DNA of 64,000 nucleotides, from the NCBI GenBank assembly GCA_964036155.1, contig OZ038423.1:38827249-38891248 (forward strand), written 5' to 3'. Made by a program: the position numbers and the translations under genes. The stretch comes from Diploscapter coronatus (taxonomy: Eukaryota; Nematoda; Chromadorea; Rhabditida; Rhabditidae). Below the pieces are notes generated by a model, which saw only the letters and a list, made by a program, of their open reading frames with translations, ran no database searches and was not told the DNA's origin. Of the stretch, positions 51,762-62,933 are shown piece after piece; position 1 is the first letter of the stretch, and each line of letters begins with the position of its first letter.

Positions 51762-53842
51762 TCTCGAATCGCTGATATGAATTATGGAAGAAATGAACAT
51801 TCGCTCATTGTTGCTAACGGGAAATTGTATGCAATCGGAGGGTAAGCTGAGATTTTGCATACCTTTATACGAAATATTTGTTGATTTAGATATCAAGAAT
51901 TTGGACCTAAAAATTTCTGTAATTCAATCGAGGAATACGACCCACAAACGAATAGATGGCGTGAAGTCGGAAAACTTAACATACAATAAAGCTTGATTAT
52001 AATAATCTCAGATTTCATATAGAAATTCTATTCAATAAAATAAAATATGAAATAATAATTTAATTTCAATGCACATGATACAGACAACTCTCGAAGACAT
52101 TCAAAAGTGATGAGGGATAATTGTAACTGAAATAAATATTCCTTTTAATCAGAGTTGTACGAACTGAATTGAAATTCGAACTGTCTGGAAGTTCAATTCA
52201 AGTTGTTTTAACGTTCAATTTTTTCGAACCTCAGACAGCCCTGATTTTGTCATTTATTCTCCATTACTTTCGACAATGTCATTACTAGAAAATTTAATTT
52301 TTAAATGCGGTCGAATAAATTCAAACTATCAGCACCAAAAATTAAAAAAAAAAAAAAAACGAATAAAATTCAGTACCATAAGCAAAGCTATTAAAAATTG
52401 ATTATTTCAGTTTAAAATATTACAGCTCAATTTTATTGTTGAAATTTATATTTTCCTGGTGAAAATGTGACCAAGTTTGCGACTCTTGTCAGAAAACGAA
52501 ATAATAAATTCCATTTTTCGGCGAAAGATTATCCTTTTCAACTTCTCTACCGTGCTATCTCGTTTGAGCACCGAAACAAATAGGAGATTCTGTTTCTTTT
52601 TCGTCTCTCTGAAGTAGACTTTCCATGTCAATTTTCACGTAGGAGGGACGTCGCATGAATAATTAACCATCACATCTGACGTCTCTTTCAGTGATAGATT
52701 TTGCAGACAATCAGAGAAGATGACAACTCCCAGATTTCGCATCCATCAATCATCAGTCAATAATAAGGGATTTAAAAAATAGAAATAAAAGTATACAATA
52801 TAATGGGACTATTCTTATCAGAATTTACACGAGAAATTAATACATTACATTCAGAGATGTAATTCCATTACTTATTGGCAAATCATTTGGCTTTCGAGCA
52901 TTTATATACCGTCAGTCGATTAGACAATTAGTTTGTGGGCTTAGTTTGTATCTGTTCGCTGCATGTGTTGTTTACTTTTTCCTCATATTTTACTAGTCTT
53001 CCCTTGTGAAACGGTTTTAAGAAACAAAAACTCTCAGAGAAATCTCATCGATAGTAAGAAACGACATCAGACATCATTCAATGAATTGTGTGCTAAATGT
53101 GGTATGCAAATACGATGTGGTGCAATAAGTGAAATTTTGCTGACTGTCAGACGGGTTAACTCGCCGACAATGATGAAACGAATAAACTTTGGCCGATTTA
53201 TTGTCTCTTTTCACATGAATGTTGAATTGCGTGTATGATTTTAATGCAGACATCACTCGTGTCTTCTCAACTTTACCGATATTCGTTTTGTTGGTCGGAT
53301 TAATAAGTATTGTCGAAACACTTTCGAACTCGATATAAAAATGCCGATGAGACTGTTGCCAATATCAGTCTATGCAACCTACAGGCAGGAATACCACGGT
53401 ATTGTAAAGTGAGAACTTGTTCACCACTTCTCGGAGTGGTGCGAAGCTCTGAGGCTTTATCAATATCTTTTTTTATATATAATATTTACTAGAAGGCTTC
53501 GCTCGTGGTTGTTGCGTCTAGAAACCTATTTTCAAGAGAATCTCGCATCTACCTCTTTGACATTGTCACTTTTGGTTATGTGGTAAACCCACAATTAGGG
53601 TTCGCAAGTGATTTTGTTTCTCGAAATTAAGAGTTCCGTTTTACAGCCAGCTAGTTCTGAGAAGAATTAAACAATATTTCTTATTCCAAATCGATGCTTC
53701 TATCAAAAGTTGTGCATTGCGTACTTTTAAAAATAGCGGCTTTCGAACGGATTGTCGTCGATCATTTTGTTTGTTCTAAAATATGCAGGAGAATGCAAAC
53801 TACTGTCAATTTCGAGGTGTTTTATGATAAACAATCATTCAG
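51762..53842. other. gene-poor stretch before the astacin-lectin gene
   Basis: About 2.1 kb. It contains an inverted-repeat element (52147-52246), a poly-A run near 52,344-52,360, and unspliced open frames (51784-51996, 52963-53238) with no recognisable protein. The promoter of the astacin-lectin gene must be here. Any missing 5' exon of the minus-strand gene at 50,080 may also be here. Confidence 0.45.
52147..52246. repeat. short inverted-repeat element with AATCAG ends
   Basis: AATCAGAGTTGTACGAA at the left and TTCGAACCTCAGACAGC...CTGATT at the right are imperfect inverted copies. The centre repeats TTCAATTC-type words. About 100 bases, without an ORF. Confidence 0.5.
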
Positions 53843-56800
53843 ATGCGTCAAGTTTTGGGATATTCAATTGCTTCCAAACTTTTGTTGCTCTTCCTGGTTG
53901 CCAACGTCTCTGCTGACGAGAGACTCAAACGACAGGCTGGCACTACGATTAGAAAATGGGCACTGAATACCGTCTATTATTACTTTGATGCAAGTCTAAG
54001 TGAGTGATTTCTTTTTCGTCTTAAATCAGAGTCAAAACCATCATAATTCCAGCAACGGCACAGCAGACATTAGCTAATCGAGTCATGAAGTCGATCATTC
54101 AGCCATCGACTTGCATATCCTTCGTGGTGAATGCGACTGCGAGAAATAGAGTAAAAGTGAGCCGATATTATATTCGTCATTAAACAAATCATAATAATCC
54201 AGATCGTAAGCGATCCGACAATTGACTTTTGCGAGTCATCAGATGTCGGCTGCAAAAGCAAGGAGCAGACAATAACTATGGGATCCAAATGCATATACGT
54301 TAGTCATTGATTACGTTCTCTTTGAAATATAAAAACCGTAATCTTCTAGCAGAGGTGTTCGTAGAGTGAAATTTACATTTTTCGAAGACGGAGACGAAGC
54401 TTCGAACATCCCTCCTGCTTCATAACTCAATAATAAACTAGCAAACAAGAACAAAAATGTTCAATCTTCTCCAATCTCTGCTTTAAAATTCCTTATAATG
54501 TAATCTAGTTCATAGTTTGGTTTCAGGACGGTGCTTTTGCGAAAGCAATATTCCATGTGCTTGGTTTCTACACAATGGAGCGCAGAAGCGATAGAGACAA
54601 TTTCGTCAATATAAATTCGAATTCTGTCAATGTATTCCAATGATAAGATATTTACTCAAATGGATCTGCTATTTTCAGCCTGCAATGACTGATGGTCTTG
54701 CAATAATAAATTCGACTTATTCTACAAATCTTCTTGGCTACAATTTGGGCTCCGTCACCCATTCGGCATATGATATGTAGGCAATGTTATGAACAAATTG
54801 TTGACAAGCGAAATACATTAAGGTTTGTATATGGAGGTTCGACTGATTATCCAATTCTGCCCAAAGACAATGCATACTTCTACACGATGGGAGGTCCGAT
54901 TGTCACTAGCTATGACTTGAACATGCTCCAACAATTCTACTACTGCAATAGTGAGCATTAATGTGAGCAGATCAAGTCTTCACAATCTCAATTTAGACAG
55001 CTGTCCAAATCCCACGGTCACATGCACTAACTCGGGCATTCTGAATACTCGTTCATGCAACACATGCGATTGTCCTCTCGGGTATACTGGAACGACCTGC
55101 AATACACGGGTAGGATGTTGTTGAGATTATGAAATCCAGATGTATGATCTGCTTAAAGATATCTTTCATCAAGTAGTGCTTAAAAGAGAATGGTGATAAT
55201 CATCGCCTATTGCCTCCCAACTTTTCGAGATTCTAGAACTCAAATACAATGATTTGTCTAAACGGATAGTCATCTTCTTTTTCTTTCAGCCCGCTGACGG
55301 AGGCCAACAATTGACTGCCACAACTTCGTGGACATCCTTAACAGTCACCATCACTGGAAGTGCATCACTCGCAGAACCTGGACCATATTCCACGAAAACG
55401 TACTGGATTGTGGTGAGTTAACCGAATTTTTCGAGGTTATTTGTAAATCTCATAACATACGAAATGTCATAGTGTTATAATATTATGAGGTTTACAAATT
55501 GCCGAATCTTTCGAAGTTATTTATTTTTTCAGAAGCCCGCAGGATATTCCTATGTTGAATTCCAATATGTCAGCTTCTCAAGCGCTCAAACAAAATTCTC
55601 GCCAGGCTGCAGAGACCTTGGACTCGAATTGAAATACCTATCGAATCAGCAGCTCGCAAATCCTCGGTAAATGACGTGGATGAATATTGCCAGATATAAT
55701 TTATCGATAATTCAGTGTGTGTTCTGATGCATGGAATGGTTTGTCTTCTTCAAGCCCTCTGGTCACCACTCCAATCGTTGCCTACACAAGTACAATCAGC
55801 GCCACGTTCGTGCTGCAATTCCGAGCCACTAACACCAATGTGACAGATGTAAAGCCACCTCCTCCGCCTTTTCTACCCCCAAGTAGGTTTATAATAATTC
55901 ATTGAATCACGAATAATGCGCATGTTTTTACGAAAATCGAGTCGCAGATTCGCAAGTGAGAAATAACTGAAATTAGTGAGGGAATAAGAAAGAGAGAGAA
56001 GAGATAATGCCATTCAATGTTACTGCAACCGCTGGACGGTTTTCGGGAAAAAGTCCGCTTTATCACTTCGTGTAAATATCTTCATCAAGCCCGAGATTCA
56101 ATTTCGATTTCGACTTTCTTAATCAAATCATTTCGATCTTACGAGGGAGGGAATGGTCTGACCTAAAGTTCCCCAAATGAACAATCACCAGACCTAGAGA
56201 GCACTTTCGTCAGACGAACAACAAATTTATAGGGGATAGGTCGCAAGGGGTTTACGACGATCGTCTTCTCTAGGTCTAATAAAGATAGATAATCGAGAAA
56301 AATCGCTTTCATCGACTCTTTAACCTCCCCGAAAATAATAGCTTCTTCCTTTCTATCTACTCCAAACTACGGCAACCGTTGTCTTTGCAAAATCTCGCAT
56401 CATACTCCTTCACTCCCTGTGCCTTGCATATATTTCACGCTCGTAATAGGGAGCAAAGCAACGTAGTAGCTGTATCAGTTTTAGCGATAGATGCTACAGA
56501 TACAACTAGCTCAACATTTGAATTCAGCAACGTCTACAAGCACATCCACCACTACAGCAACTACCACAATCGATTGTTTCGCAAATTCAGCTCCATTAGC
56601 TGAATGTGGTAAGTCTTGACAATTTTTCAAGCCAACTATTTTATTATCAACTCAAGAGGAAATCTATTGCGCGAGTCCATAAATTTCATGGATCTTTTTC
56701 GGAGTAGTCATTATTTTCTGGAAAAACTACTGTATATGTTCCAAGAGCATATTCATTCATTAAATTCATACATCAAATTTGTAGGAATAGTGTATGAATT

Positions 56801-59800
56801 ACAAAGAAAACGTTATCACTTCTTTCTAACCGAACTTAACTATCAACACCAAATTTATATGAATAAACGACCAAATCGTTTTCAAAAATATCATCATTTT
56901 ACTCTTCCTCAATAACAATCCATTATGATTAAAGAATAAAGGAAAATGCCCTCTTCTTCAAGCAAAAAACGTTTTTCAAATCCAAATTCAACAATTGCAG
57001 CTGCACAATGTCCTACTGGATGGACTTTTGTTAACGGCAAATGCTATCAGGTGATCGTTGAATATCATTTTCGTTTTGTGAATCTCCTTTGTTAGTATTT
57101 TTGTTAAGTGTGTCTGTTTGTCTGTGCACACTTAGCTCTCGAATACTAAGCATGGTAGACCCAAATGTTATACATGGTTGGAAAGGTCTTTTCGTTCTGA
57201 TGTGCAACGTAAAGAACCCGATAGATTTTGGTCCAAGAAATGGGTACTTTTATCCAAAAACCATTTCCTTACTTAACGAAGGTGTGAAAAAGAGAAGGGA
57301 AGAAAGGAGATAGAGTGGTGGTTCGCTTATAAATTTTGACGGGTGTTCATAACCGATTGAGATCAGGGGTGGGCCGGAAGTTCCGGTGTTCGAGAAATTT
57401 TAATTTGCAATCCAAATTAAAACTCAAACAGGTCAAATTCAAGTATTAGGCTCGAAAATCCAAATTCATGTTCAATTTCAAAAACTCAAAGTATTTCAAG
57501 TTCAACTTAAACAAATTGAAGGTCGAAGTCAAGATCGAAAATCCCAGACCAAATTCTAATCCAAGTTCAGTTTCAAAGATTCATATAAAATTCCAAACCA
57601 ACTCCCAATTCAAATAGTCAAAATTAAAACCAGTTTCTTTGTAATAATTCAAATAATATTTTCAATTGAATTAAAATTGAAACTCGGCGAAGCCAGGACC
57701 TAGACGAGGGGGGCCGCTTCGCGACCGACTGACTTCTAGTAGTAAGGATTTTACAGTATTGTGATGCTCAAGACGCTTGGGACACGGCAAATGCGAACTG
57801 CAGGGGATTGTGTTCAACGTGCCACCTACCAAGAGTCTACAGCGTACAGCAAGGCATGGACTTGTATAATTATAGTAAGAAATTTCATGAGAATTTATTA
57901 ATGTATAATTAATTTGGAACATTCGATTTCTAAATTGCGTGTTTTTCATTTTGGGGCATTAATAAGACTACTCACAAAGGAAGCTAATGGTTAGAGGCCA
58001 AATCAGTTTTCAACATTGATTTTAACGTTTAAACTTGGCATCAGTCTGATCATCGAAATCATGCTGATCTCAAAACTTTTTCGATCTCCGAAAACGATCT
58101 ATCCTAAGTAAAGCTATGACCATCTTTGTAAAGCGAACCCTTCCTACTGTAGCTTTCCCGAAGTTTTCGGACAATAAATTCAATCAGCCTACTATTTATT
58201 AAAAGATGGAATTTAATCTAAAACTCATCCAAATTATGTCGAAACTGACCAAAATTTCTTATTAGCTAAATTTTATTAAAAGCTAAACAGGATAATTAAA
58301 ACCATCTATTGATTTTCTCCTTTTTCAGTCAATATTTTCACTTGGATTGATATACAGAAAGTCGCAGGTGACCCTACTGTGAGTCATCATTCTATTTATA
58401 GGCAATTTCTAAAAGTAGAACGATAGAAGCATACGAAAATAGTAAAGGGTTAGGGGAGGGGAGGATAGCCTAGAGCATCTTTTACCATATTATTTCGTAT
58501 GTTCCTATGGTTTATCGTTATACATTTCCAGGTTGCCTACTATGATTAGTTCAAGGAGATTTGTTTTCATACTTTTCATCGCTCTGTATCTTTATCTATA
58601 ATAAATTTAGGGAGTGAGTGTGGAAAACAGCGATGGCCAGGTGTATTCGTGTCCTCTTTGGTTTACTGACGCCGGGTAAGTAAAAAGTTTTTTTTTCTGT
58701 AGCCATGATTTTAATTGGACAACTGGATCAAAAATCTATAGCAAGAGTACCCTCGACTCTTTTAGAGATCTGGATTGGAACAGTGGACATGGCTCGTGCT
58801 GAAGCCGCGAATGTTAAGGCTTGGTCGAGATTCTCGTATGGCGATCGCGACGAATCTCGAACATTCACGCGCATCAGCACAATTCATGATCACTACATAA
58901 ATCCAGGCCTCGAATACGTATAAAAAGAATAAGATATAATGAATTGTTGAGTTTTCAACTAGTGGATAATTATTAATTATATTTAGGGAGCCGTGTAAGA
59001 CATTTAGTTAATCGCAACGGAAGAAGAATTCGATTTTCAAAAATGCACAAATACTGCAATATCAAATCTCCATATTTTATAGTAGTGCGTTTATGAAAAT
59101 CAGTTTCTTCAATTTCTCGATGCACTTTACTAAATTCCTTCAGCTGGCGCTGGAGATTGTGGCTTTGTGAGTCATTTTTAATCCATTTAAATGTTTATCT
59201 TTTATAAAAAAAATATATCGTTGCACAAAAATGAATTAATTTGTACCGAGTGGATCATTTTCAAAAATCTAAAAATTACATTTTCTTGTTGAGAGTTTGT
59301 AATAGTGTTATTTTGATGAATTACCGTGATCACCTATTTCCTAAAATGTACTTGAATTCTCTACTTATAAAAGAGATTTTGAAGCTGACTTAGATCAAGG
59401 AAAACGAATTAAATGTTATTAAATGCAGAAATTAATAACAACCCAAATCCATTTTATAATTAATATTTTAGGTAAGGGATAGTGGATTCTGGAGCGACGA
59501 TGTTGTAAGATTAAGTTTAATCTGTAAAAATACGAATGCCGTAAACTCACTAATAGAATCTTTTTCTTTTATTTTTGAGAGGTTGGAAATTAAAAGCCCC
59601 AAGGCATCTATTACAGGCTTTACGGTATGAGATATTTTAGTTAAAAAATAACCAGAAAAATGGAAGGTAAGAGAAAATATGTATGATCAGATTTGGGAGA
59701 TTTGACCCGATATTAGATTCGTTTAAATTCTTAAAGAAATATCATTTTTGATTATTAAAGGCACATGAAAATAGTTCAGAAACTATCACGCACCCTATAA

Positions 59801-59900
59801 AAAATTTCCTAAAATCATATTTAATATTTAGTGCCCTATTGGTTCAAAGTACTATGCCTGCGAAACGGACGAGCGGCTTACCGCGACATGCCCTCCTTGA
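53843..59900 (+). CDS. secreted astacin-EGF-CUB-C-type lectin protein with degenerate protease site
   Basis: Nineteen exons join with every phase matching to 1,788 bases, 595 residues (first exons 53843-53999, 54053-54150, 54203-54298, 54527-54631, 54679-54776, 54823-54950; last 59832-59900). Order: signal peptide (SKLLLLFLVANVSA) and a very short pro-segment. An astacin domain (about 40-235) follows, from IRKWALNTVYYYFD through FHVLGFYTMERRSDRDNF and YPILPKD to LQQFYYCN. Then an EGF-like module (CPNPTVTCTNSG ... CNTCDCPLGYTGTTC), a CUB domain (about 275-420), a Pro/Thr linker (VKPPPPPFLPP, TSTSTSTTTATTT) and a C-type lectin domain (about 440-590; CPTGWTFVNGKCYQ, FWSDDVCPIGSKYYACE). The zinc signature HExxHxxGFxH is reduced to KAIFHVLGFYT and the Met-turn SVMHY to SVTHS, so no proteolysis is expected. 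The lectin domain lacks EPN/QPD and WND sugar-binding motifs. An acceptor abuts the ATG. The donor after 58782 (GTGGAC) is the weakest junction. Possibly an extracellular matrix or immune-type protein (inference). Confidence 0.85.
56185..56275 (-). repeat. repeat family C, copy in the astacin-lectin gene intron
   Basis: On the minus strand it reads TTGCGACCTATCCCCTATAA ... TCGTCTGACGAAAGTGCTC ... AGGTCTG, matching the stretch inside the solo LTR and the lonp-1 intron copy. TCGTC-T-GACGA is a near-perfect palindrome common to two of the copies. Confidence 0.55.
57380..57665. repeat. degenerate CAAATTCAA-type low-complexity repeat
   Basis: Intronic stretch with many variants of (T)CAAATTCAA, TCAAGTTCAA and CAATTTCAAA in tandem with drift. 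It is probably an old satellite-like tract. Confidence 0.4.
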
Positions 59901-59947
59901 TTATCCTTCTTATCTGATATTTTATTTTTCAAATGAAAACTATAAAT

Positions 59948-59953
59948 AATAAA
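59948..59953 (+). terminator. polyadenylation signal of the astacin-lectin gene
   Basis: AATAAA lies 48 bases after the stop at 59898-59900. This supports the gene ending here. Confidence 0.6.
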
Positions 59954-60532
59954 TTTTCATTGTTATCAAAAAGTGAAATGAAAACAAATCGAAGGCTATA
60001 GTTCATTAATAAAGTTGCTTAACACTCTTCAGAGAAGTCAGATCAATTTAATTTTTATTCTCGGGACGAGTATCCACAGGTGAAGCTGGGCATGCATGCT
60101 TTGCTTTCTTTAAATTCAAGCTGCAGACGAACAAAATGAGAATCATAGTATTTTGCAAAGAACACTAAACTTGAAACGCCTTGTTCACGCATGTGTAAAC
60201 ATTCCTATCATCACTTAAGTTTGATTCAACTTCTTCATTGGAATGTTTTGATAATATGCAATTATTCATAAGAGCTAAACAGATTTAAACCTAATGCTCA
60301 GGATGAATTTCTCAAATTTAAATCGATTTTCTCCATAATGATGACTTTATATTCTTTTAAGGCGTTAGATAACTTCTATTCCGGAGTTCAGAACGTATTT
60401 CGGTAGACGAAACTGGCAACGAATTAGTGCCCAGTTTCATTGATCTCGAATAGCAGGAATGATAAGCTAAAACTAAAGATAAGCAAAAAAAGTTTTCTTT
60501 GTACCTTCTGGTGGGTGTCACATTTTCAAGCT
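59954..60532. other. convergent intergenic region
   Basis: About 580 A/T-rich bases between the stops of the astacin-lectin gene (+) and the phosphatase-like gene (-). I see no feature other than 3' UTR sequence. Confidence 0.5.
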
Positions 60533-62123
60533 TCAAATTAACATAGCTCCGCCCACTTTTGGAGGCGGACCTGGTCTTCCCATTTTTGTGATTAGGGCCC
60601 ATGAGTGTATCCATCCATATGGGTTTGGTTCGGATCCGGGACACTTTTGCAGTTGTCCGACTTTTGTTCGGGTTACTCAAAGAATGCGTCTTAACATTGA
60701 CTTACCGTATTGGTATGTTGCGTGCAGTTTCTCTCGAGTGAGTTGTGAAGGACACGCATCGCCAAACTATCGGTGATGATCAATTTGACGCCCTCGGGCT
60801 GGGCCTTGATCTGGTCGAAAACGGCGTGCACGTTCGTGACTATCGCCGGCAAGTAGACGCCTTGATTCGGGTCGATCTGAAAGAGATACCATTTTTGGTA
60901 GCAAGCTGGTTCTTTGATGAGTAAAAATGACAAAAATGGTATCCTCGCCTTTTGCATTTTGGGTCCCTGGTAGGTGCGATCCACGACCCCACCCATCCGC
61001 TCGATGTCCTAAAAATTAGCTTTTTTTAAAACAAATTACAGTAGTTTACAGCAATATTTAATTTCGTGCCAAGACCCTTACATCCTTGTTGAAGTAGTGC
61101 TGCATCCAGTTGTAGGTCGTGTCGAGACACGGATCGATGCGGATCACGCAATGATTCACGTACTGCAGGTTGCTAAATGCAGTGCGGATTTTGAAGCATA
61201 CTGTAATTTACAGTATCCTTCTTTTAAAGCAGCGTTCTTCTTTGATTTAAAAAATTCTAATGATTTGTTTCTTACTGTCTGATGATTTTCTGAATGAGCA
61301 TGGCGGTCTGAAATTTTCGGTCATTTTGAATTCTGAACCAACTTTGACCTGGTGTTAAATCTCAGGTAAAATAATTTGTGAAGACGGTACCTGGAGGCAG
61401 GCGTACTTGGGCGAGCAGTAGATGAATGTCGGGACGACGCAGCGGTCCTTCAGTTCGTAGGCGAACTTCTTCACGAACGTGTCACTCAGCTGCAGAAAAA
61501 CCGGTATTTATTGATTTTTTATCGATCCTTTTCCCGAAAAAACCTCGCTGATCGGCGGATCGAACTCGTACGACTTGCGCATGTTCGGACGACGCTCCAA
61601 CGTCACGGGCATGTTCTGGAATGGTTTAGAATTTCGGAACGTTCCGGAGAAGTCACGATTTTTGGGCAAAAAAAGATCGACTTTTGATGTTCGGATTACG
61701 GTGATCTATTGCGTACCAAATCGAACGGAACGTAGGAGGTCTCAGAGAGCTGAGAGCGCTGCAGCCAGTCGGTGAACACCTCGCTAAAATCAAATTCAAC
61801 GCTTTTAAAGCGGAACTTTAAATTTGATCCTATTTTTGGAATAGGTAATTTTTTACTTGATCGTCTCCGCGTGTCGCACGATCACCAGCTCGCGGTTCTC
61901 GAACGGGTAGTAGCGAGACGAGAGCGTCTGAAAATTATGGTCCTATCATGATGAAGAGATCATTTACAGCTCTATTTTCAAATTTTTGATGATTTCTTGA
62001 CTTTGTCAGAAAGAGAGTGTGGTCTTGTAACGATTTTTTTCGGGATTTTTGGACCTTCGGCTTGCCGACTTGATCCTCCAAAATAGCGAGTCGCGAGAAG
62101 CGCGTCGAGGTTCCATCCGCCAT
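60533..62123 (-). CDS. UBASH3/STS-type histidine phosphatase homologue, probable pseudoenzyme
   Basis: About ten exons read right to left from ATG 62123-62121 (MADGTSTRFSRLAILEDQV) to a TGA at 60535-60533, roughly 300 residues. The fold of the phosphoglycerate-mutase/histidine-phosphatase superfamily is clear: LVIVRHAETINEVF (RHG box with first histidine), NMPVTLERRPNMRKSYEFDP (closely matching the UBASH3/STS phosphatase), and IYCSPKYACLQTA (the SPALRC box). The last strand reads KLIITDSLAM. There is no N-terminal UBA or SH3 domain. The SPALRC arginine is replaced by alanine. The second catalytic histidine (VSHG in STS) is replaced by aspartate, so phosphatase activity is unlikely. One junction (60877-60948) is either a GC-AG intron or 24 extra in-frame codons. 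The last exon (CPGSEPNPYGW ... VGGAMLI) uses a weak acceptor. An alternative upstream ATG exists at 62201. Confidence 0.8.
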
Positions 62124-62933
62124 TTTCCCCTTCTTTGCCGGCTTTTTGTCGACGATGAAACTCGGAAAATGGGGATGTTTAAATTTTAAAAAATGTTCCA
62201 ATTAAAAATTTTCAAGAATATTTAATTTTTGATAATGTATGTTAATTTTTGAGGGAGTAAAAAATGAAAACTCGTGGAAAACTTTTAAATTTTCGATTTT
62301 AAAAACTAGGAAATGTTAAAGTTCAATTAGATGCGTTTCAGATATTTCCTAAAATTGAACAAATTCATTTTCGCTAGTTTGTCTGATTCGTTCTGCTAAT
62401 TTATCTCAAAAATCCAATTCTCTAATTCCAAGCTTTATCTTTGTGTCTATTCCCTCTCCATCTCCCTCCCTTTCTTCCTTCCGTCCTCGTTTTACCAACC
62501 GTTCTCTCATAATTTCCGTTCCATGCTACAAGGGCAGCTTATCGCGTTGAAGTTTCGCCTTTTGGCTTTTCCCTTAAACCCGCTAATTACCGATAATTAC
62601 CCCCAATTAAATCTTTTAATTACCCCTGCCCTATAATTTCCCTCTCCCTAATTATCTCGCTTCGTTCGTTCGTGTTCTTTATCGATTTTCTTTGTATTTT
62701 TCTCGACTTTCAAATTCCTTTTTAGTTTTCCCGTTTTTCATCTTGTTTTCTGAATTTTTCTGCACAAAATACTTATAGAAAACTCGAATCTATAATTTCT
62801 TTCGCGTTTTTTCCGCTCAAAATTCGTGTACTTTTCCAAAAAGAAGTCTATTTTTTCTTAGAAAACTACAAAAAATCTTCTTGAATTTTTCAACTTTTCT
62901 AAATCGATATTTTATGTTAATTTGTGTTGCAGA
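62124..62933. promoter_or_regulatory. bidirectional promoter region (phosphatase-like / NDUFB10)
   Basis: About 810 bases between divergent starts. Contains a pyrimidine-rich tract (62,450-62,520) and a TAATTA cluster (62,580-62,670: GCTAATTACC, GATAATTACCCCC, CCTAATTATC). A TTGCAG acceptor lies just before the NDUFB10 ATG. Confidence 0.4.

Noticed and set aside
57089..57313. 74-residue open frame with a signal-like N-terminus in an intron of the astacin-lectin gene
   Set aside because: No homology recognised. It starts in a GTCTGTTTGTCTGT repeat and is more likely repeat-derived.
60357..60680. 107-residue minus-strand frame after the phosphatase-like gene
   Set aside because: Covers the last exon and 3' sequence of that gene in another frame; Lys/Arg/Ser-rich without domain.
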